DNA from: Amycolatopsis orientalis DSM 40040 = KCTC 9412
GTDB taxonomy: Bacteria > Actinomycetota > Actinomycetes > Mycobacteriales > Pseudonocardiaceae
Assembly: GCF_000478275.1 (NCBI RefSeq)
Contig: NZ_ASJB01000097.1
Coordinates: 1 to 64,000 of the forward strand
Length of the DNA stretch: 64,000 bases
Direction of reading: 5' to 3'
Part shown: positions 62,689-64,000 of the stretch, one piece after another
Position numbering within the stretch: position 1 is the stretch's first letter
Layout: each line of letters opens with the position of its first letter
Position numbers and translations under genes: made by a program
The notes under the pieces: model-generated
Database searches by the model: none
What the model was told of the DNA's origin: nothing
What the model saw: the letters and a program-made list of their open reading frames with translations, nothing else

Positions 62689-63903
62689 ATGGCGCTGAAG
62701 AACCTCGAAGACCTGCTGAGCGAGGACGTCTCGGGCCGGTTCGTACTCGTGCGATCCGACCTGAACGTCCCGCTCGACGGGGAGACCATCACCGACGACG
62801 GCCGCGTCCGCGCGGCCCTGCCGACCCTCAAGCGCCTCGCCGAGGCGGGCGCGAAGGTGGTCGTCACGGCGCACCTCGGCCGTCCCAAGGGCGAGCCGGA
62901 CCCGAAGTTCTCGCTCGCGCCCGTCGCCGCGAAGCTCACCGAGCTGCTCGGCGTCGACGTCCCGCTGGCCGGTGACCTGGTCGGCGAGTCCGCCAAGGCC
63001 ACCGTCGCCGGTCTGACCGACGGTCAGGTGGCCCTGCTGGAGAACGTGCGCTTCGACGCGCGCGAGACCAGCAAGGTCGAGGCGGAGCGCCAGGAACTGG
63101 CCGCCGAGCTGGCCGCGCTCGTCCCGGGCGGGGCCTTCGTCTCCGACGGCTTCGGTGTCGTGCACCGCAAGCAGGCCTCGGTCTATGAGATCGCCCGGAC
63201 GCTTCCGGCCTACGCCGGCGGTCTGGTGCTGGCCGAGGTCGATGTCCTCAAGAAGCTCACCGAGGACCTTGCGCGGCCGTACGTCGTCGTGCTCGGCGGC
63301 GCGAAGGTGTCGGACAAGCTGGGCGTGATCGCCAACCTGCTGACCAAGGTCGACAGGCTGCTCATCGGTGGCGGCATGGCGTACACCTTCCTCAAGGCCC
63401 AGGGCCACGAGGTCGGGAACTCGCTGTTGCAGGAGGACCAGCTGGAGCAGGTCCGCGGTTTCCTCGCCGAGGCGGAGAAACGTGGCGTCGAGCTGATCCT
63501 GCCGGTGGACGTCCTCGCCGCGACGGGCTTCGCGGCCGACGCGGAGTTCGACGTCGTCGACGCGAAGGCCATCCCGGCCGACCGCATGGGTCTCGACATC
63601 GGCCCCAAGTCGCGCGAGCTGTTCGCGGGCAAGCTGGCCGACGCGGCGACAGTGTTCTGGAACGGCCCGATGGGCGTGTTCGAGTTCGAGTCCTTCGCCG
63701 GCGGCACCCGTGCCGTGGCCGAGGCGCTGGTCGAGAGCGACGCCTTCACCGTGGTCGGCGGTGGCGACTCCGCCGCGGCCGTGCGGCAGCTGGGCCTGCC
63801 CGAGGACGGTTTCTCGCACATCTCGACCGGCGGCGGCGCGTCGCTGGAGTACCTGGAGGGCAAGGAACTGCCCGGAGTCGCTGTGCTGGGAGAGAACGAC
63901 TAG
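62689..63903 (+). CDS. pgk: phosphoglycerate kinase
   Basis: Transfers phosphate from 1,3-bisphosphoglycerate to ADP. The 404-residue two-domain enzyme has LVRSDLNVPLDG, VVTAHLGRPKGEPDPKFSLA, VVLGGAKVSDKLGVI and the C-terminal nucleotide site VVGGGDSAAAVRQLG with STGGGASLEYLEG. It lies three bases after gap, and its stop TAG overlaps the tpiA GTG, so the three are co-translated. Confidence 0.98.
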   Translation: MALKNLEDLLSEDVSGRFVLVRSDLNVPLDGETITDDGRVRAALPTLKRLAEAGAKVVVTAHLGRPKGEPDPKFSLAPVAAKLTELLGVDVPLAGDLVGESAKATVAGLTDGQVALLENVRFDARETSKVEAERQELAAELAALVPGGAFVSDGFGVVHRKQASVYEIARTLPAYAGGLVLAEVDVLKKLTEDLARPYVVVLGGAKVSDKLGVIANLLTKVDRLLIGGGMAYTFLKAQGHEVGNSLLQEDQLEQVRGFLAEAEKRGVELILPVDVLAATGFAADAEFDVVDAKAIPADRMGLDIGPKSRELFAGKLADAATVFWNGPMGVFEFESFAGGTRAVAEALVESDAFTVVGGGDSAAAVRQLGLPEDGFSHISTGGGASLEYLEGKELPGVAVLGEND

Positions 63904-64000
63904 TGGCGCGCAAACCGCTCATCGCCGGCAACTGGAAGATGAACCAGAACCACCTCGAAGCCATCGCGCTGGTTCAGAAGATCGCCTTCGCCCTGCCGGA
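63903..64000 (+). CDS. tpiA: triosephosphate isomerase, 5' fragment
   Basis: The first 32 codons only; the gene runs off the window. GTG GCG CGC begins the reading VARKPLIAGNWKMNQNHLEA, which carries the invariant N-x-K of the active site (NWKMN). The overlap with the pgk stop and the standard gene order confirm the identity. Confidence 0.95.
   Translation, partial: MARKPLIAGNWKMNQNHLEAIALVQKIAFALP

Overview
The window is about 64 kb of very GC-rich chromosome from a filamentous actinomycete. The best guess is Amycolatopsis or a close Pseudonocardiaceae relative. The evidence is dense GC-ending codons, many GTG and TTG starts, actinobacterial signature genes (bldD, whiA, mihF, a mycobacterial-type pyrF, gpgS) and gene orders shared with Streptomyces and Mycobacterium. 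No rRNA, tRNA, CRISPR array, phage or intact insertion sequence was seen.

Layout. (1) 0-5 kb: a VOC protein, a beta-propeller lipoprotein and a small membrane protein, then a hairpin-rich divergent gap, then pepQ-efp-nusB. (2) 5-14.5 kb: bldD, divergent from a tightly overlapping pyrimidine operon pyrR-pyrB-pyrC-(PH membrane protein)-carA-carB-pyrF, with a likely PyrR-binding loop next to the pyrR ribosome binding site and a likely BldD operator in the divergent gap. (3) 14.5-27.3 kb: mihF-gmk-rpoZ-coaBC-metK-priA, then a secreted C15-peptidase-like protein and gamma-glutamyltransferase, then fmt-rsmB-flavoprotein. (4) 27.3-34.3 kb: a secreted serine hydrolase, a LuxR/histidine-kinase two-component pair, rpe, and the riboflavin genes ribE-ribBA-ribH with a PH membrane protein. 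(5) 34.3-41 kb: exonuclease III, a secreted trypsin-like protease, and the conserved block uvrC-rapZ-yvcK-whiA. (6) 41-61.5 kb: an accessory interval separating whiA from gap-pgk-tpiA. It holds a caspase-NTPase-FHA-TPR protein facing an alpha/beta hydrolase, gpgS, a sterol-desaturase-like enzyme with a TetR regulator, a Nudix hydrolase, a 1 kb field of palindromic repeats, a five-domain secreted dehydrogenase-like protein, an F420/FMN-type oxidoreductase, a three-gene SMC (MukFEB/Wadjet-like) cassette, a Phd/VapC toxin-antitoxin pair, a LysE exporter and an AlkZ-like winged-helix protein. (7) 61.6-64 kb: gap-pgk-tpiA, with tpiA cut by the window edge.

How it fits together. Most of the window is housekeeping: UMP synthesis, GMP kinase, CoA, SAM, riboflavin, translation initiation and rRNA methylation, DNA repair, and lower glycolysis. 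Two developmental regulators (BldD, WhiA) sit among these genes.

The most interesting parts are in the accessory interval. The SMC cassette has the size order of a Wadjet/MukBEF system but no adjacent JetD nuclease, and Asn replaces the Walker-B glutamate. The caspase-FHA/hydrolase pair resembles NTPase-controlled conflict systems. Three families of intergenic inverted repeats recur between genes, and two MITE-like units with about 40 bp terminal inverted repeats are clustered at 47.85-48.58 kb.
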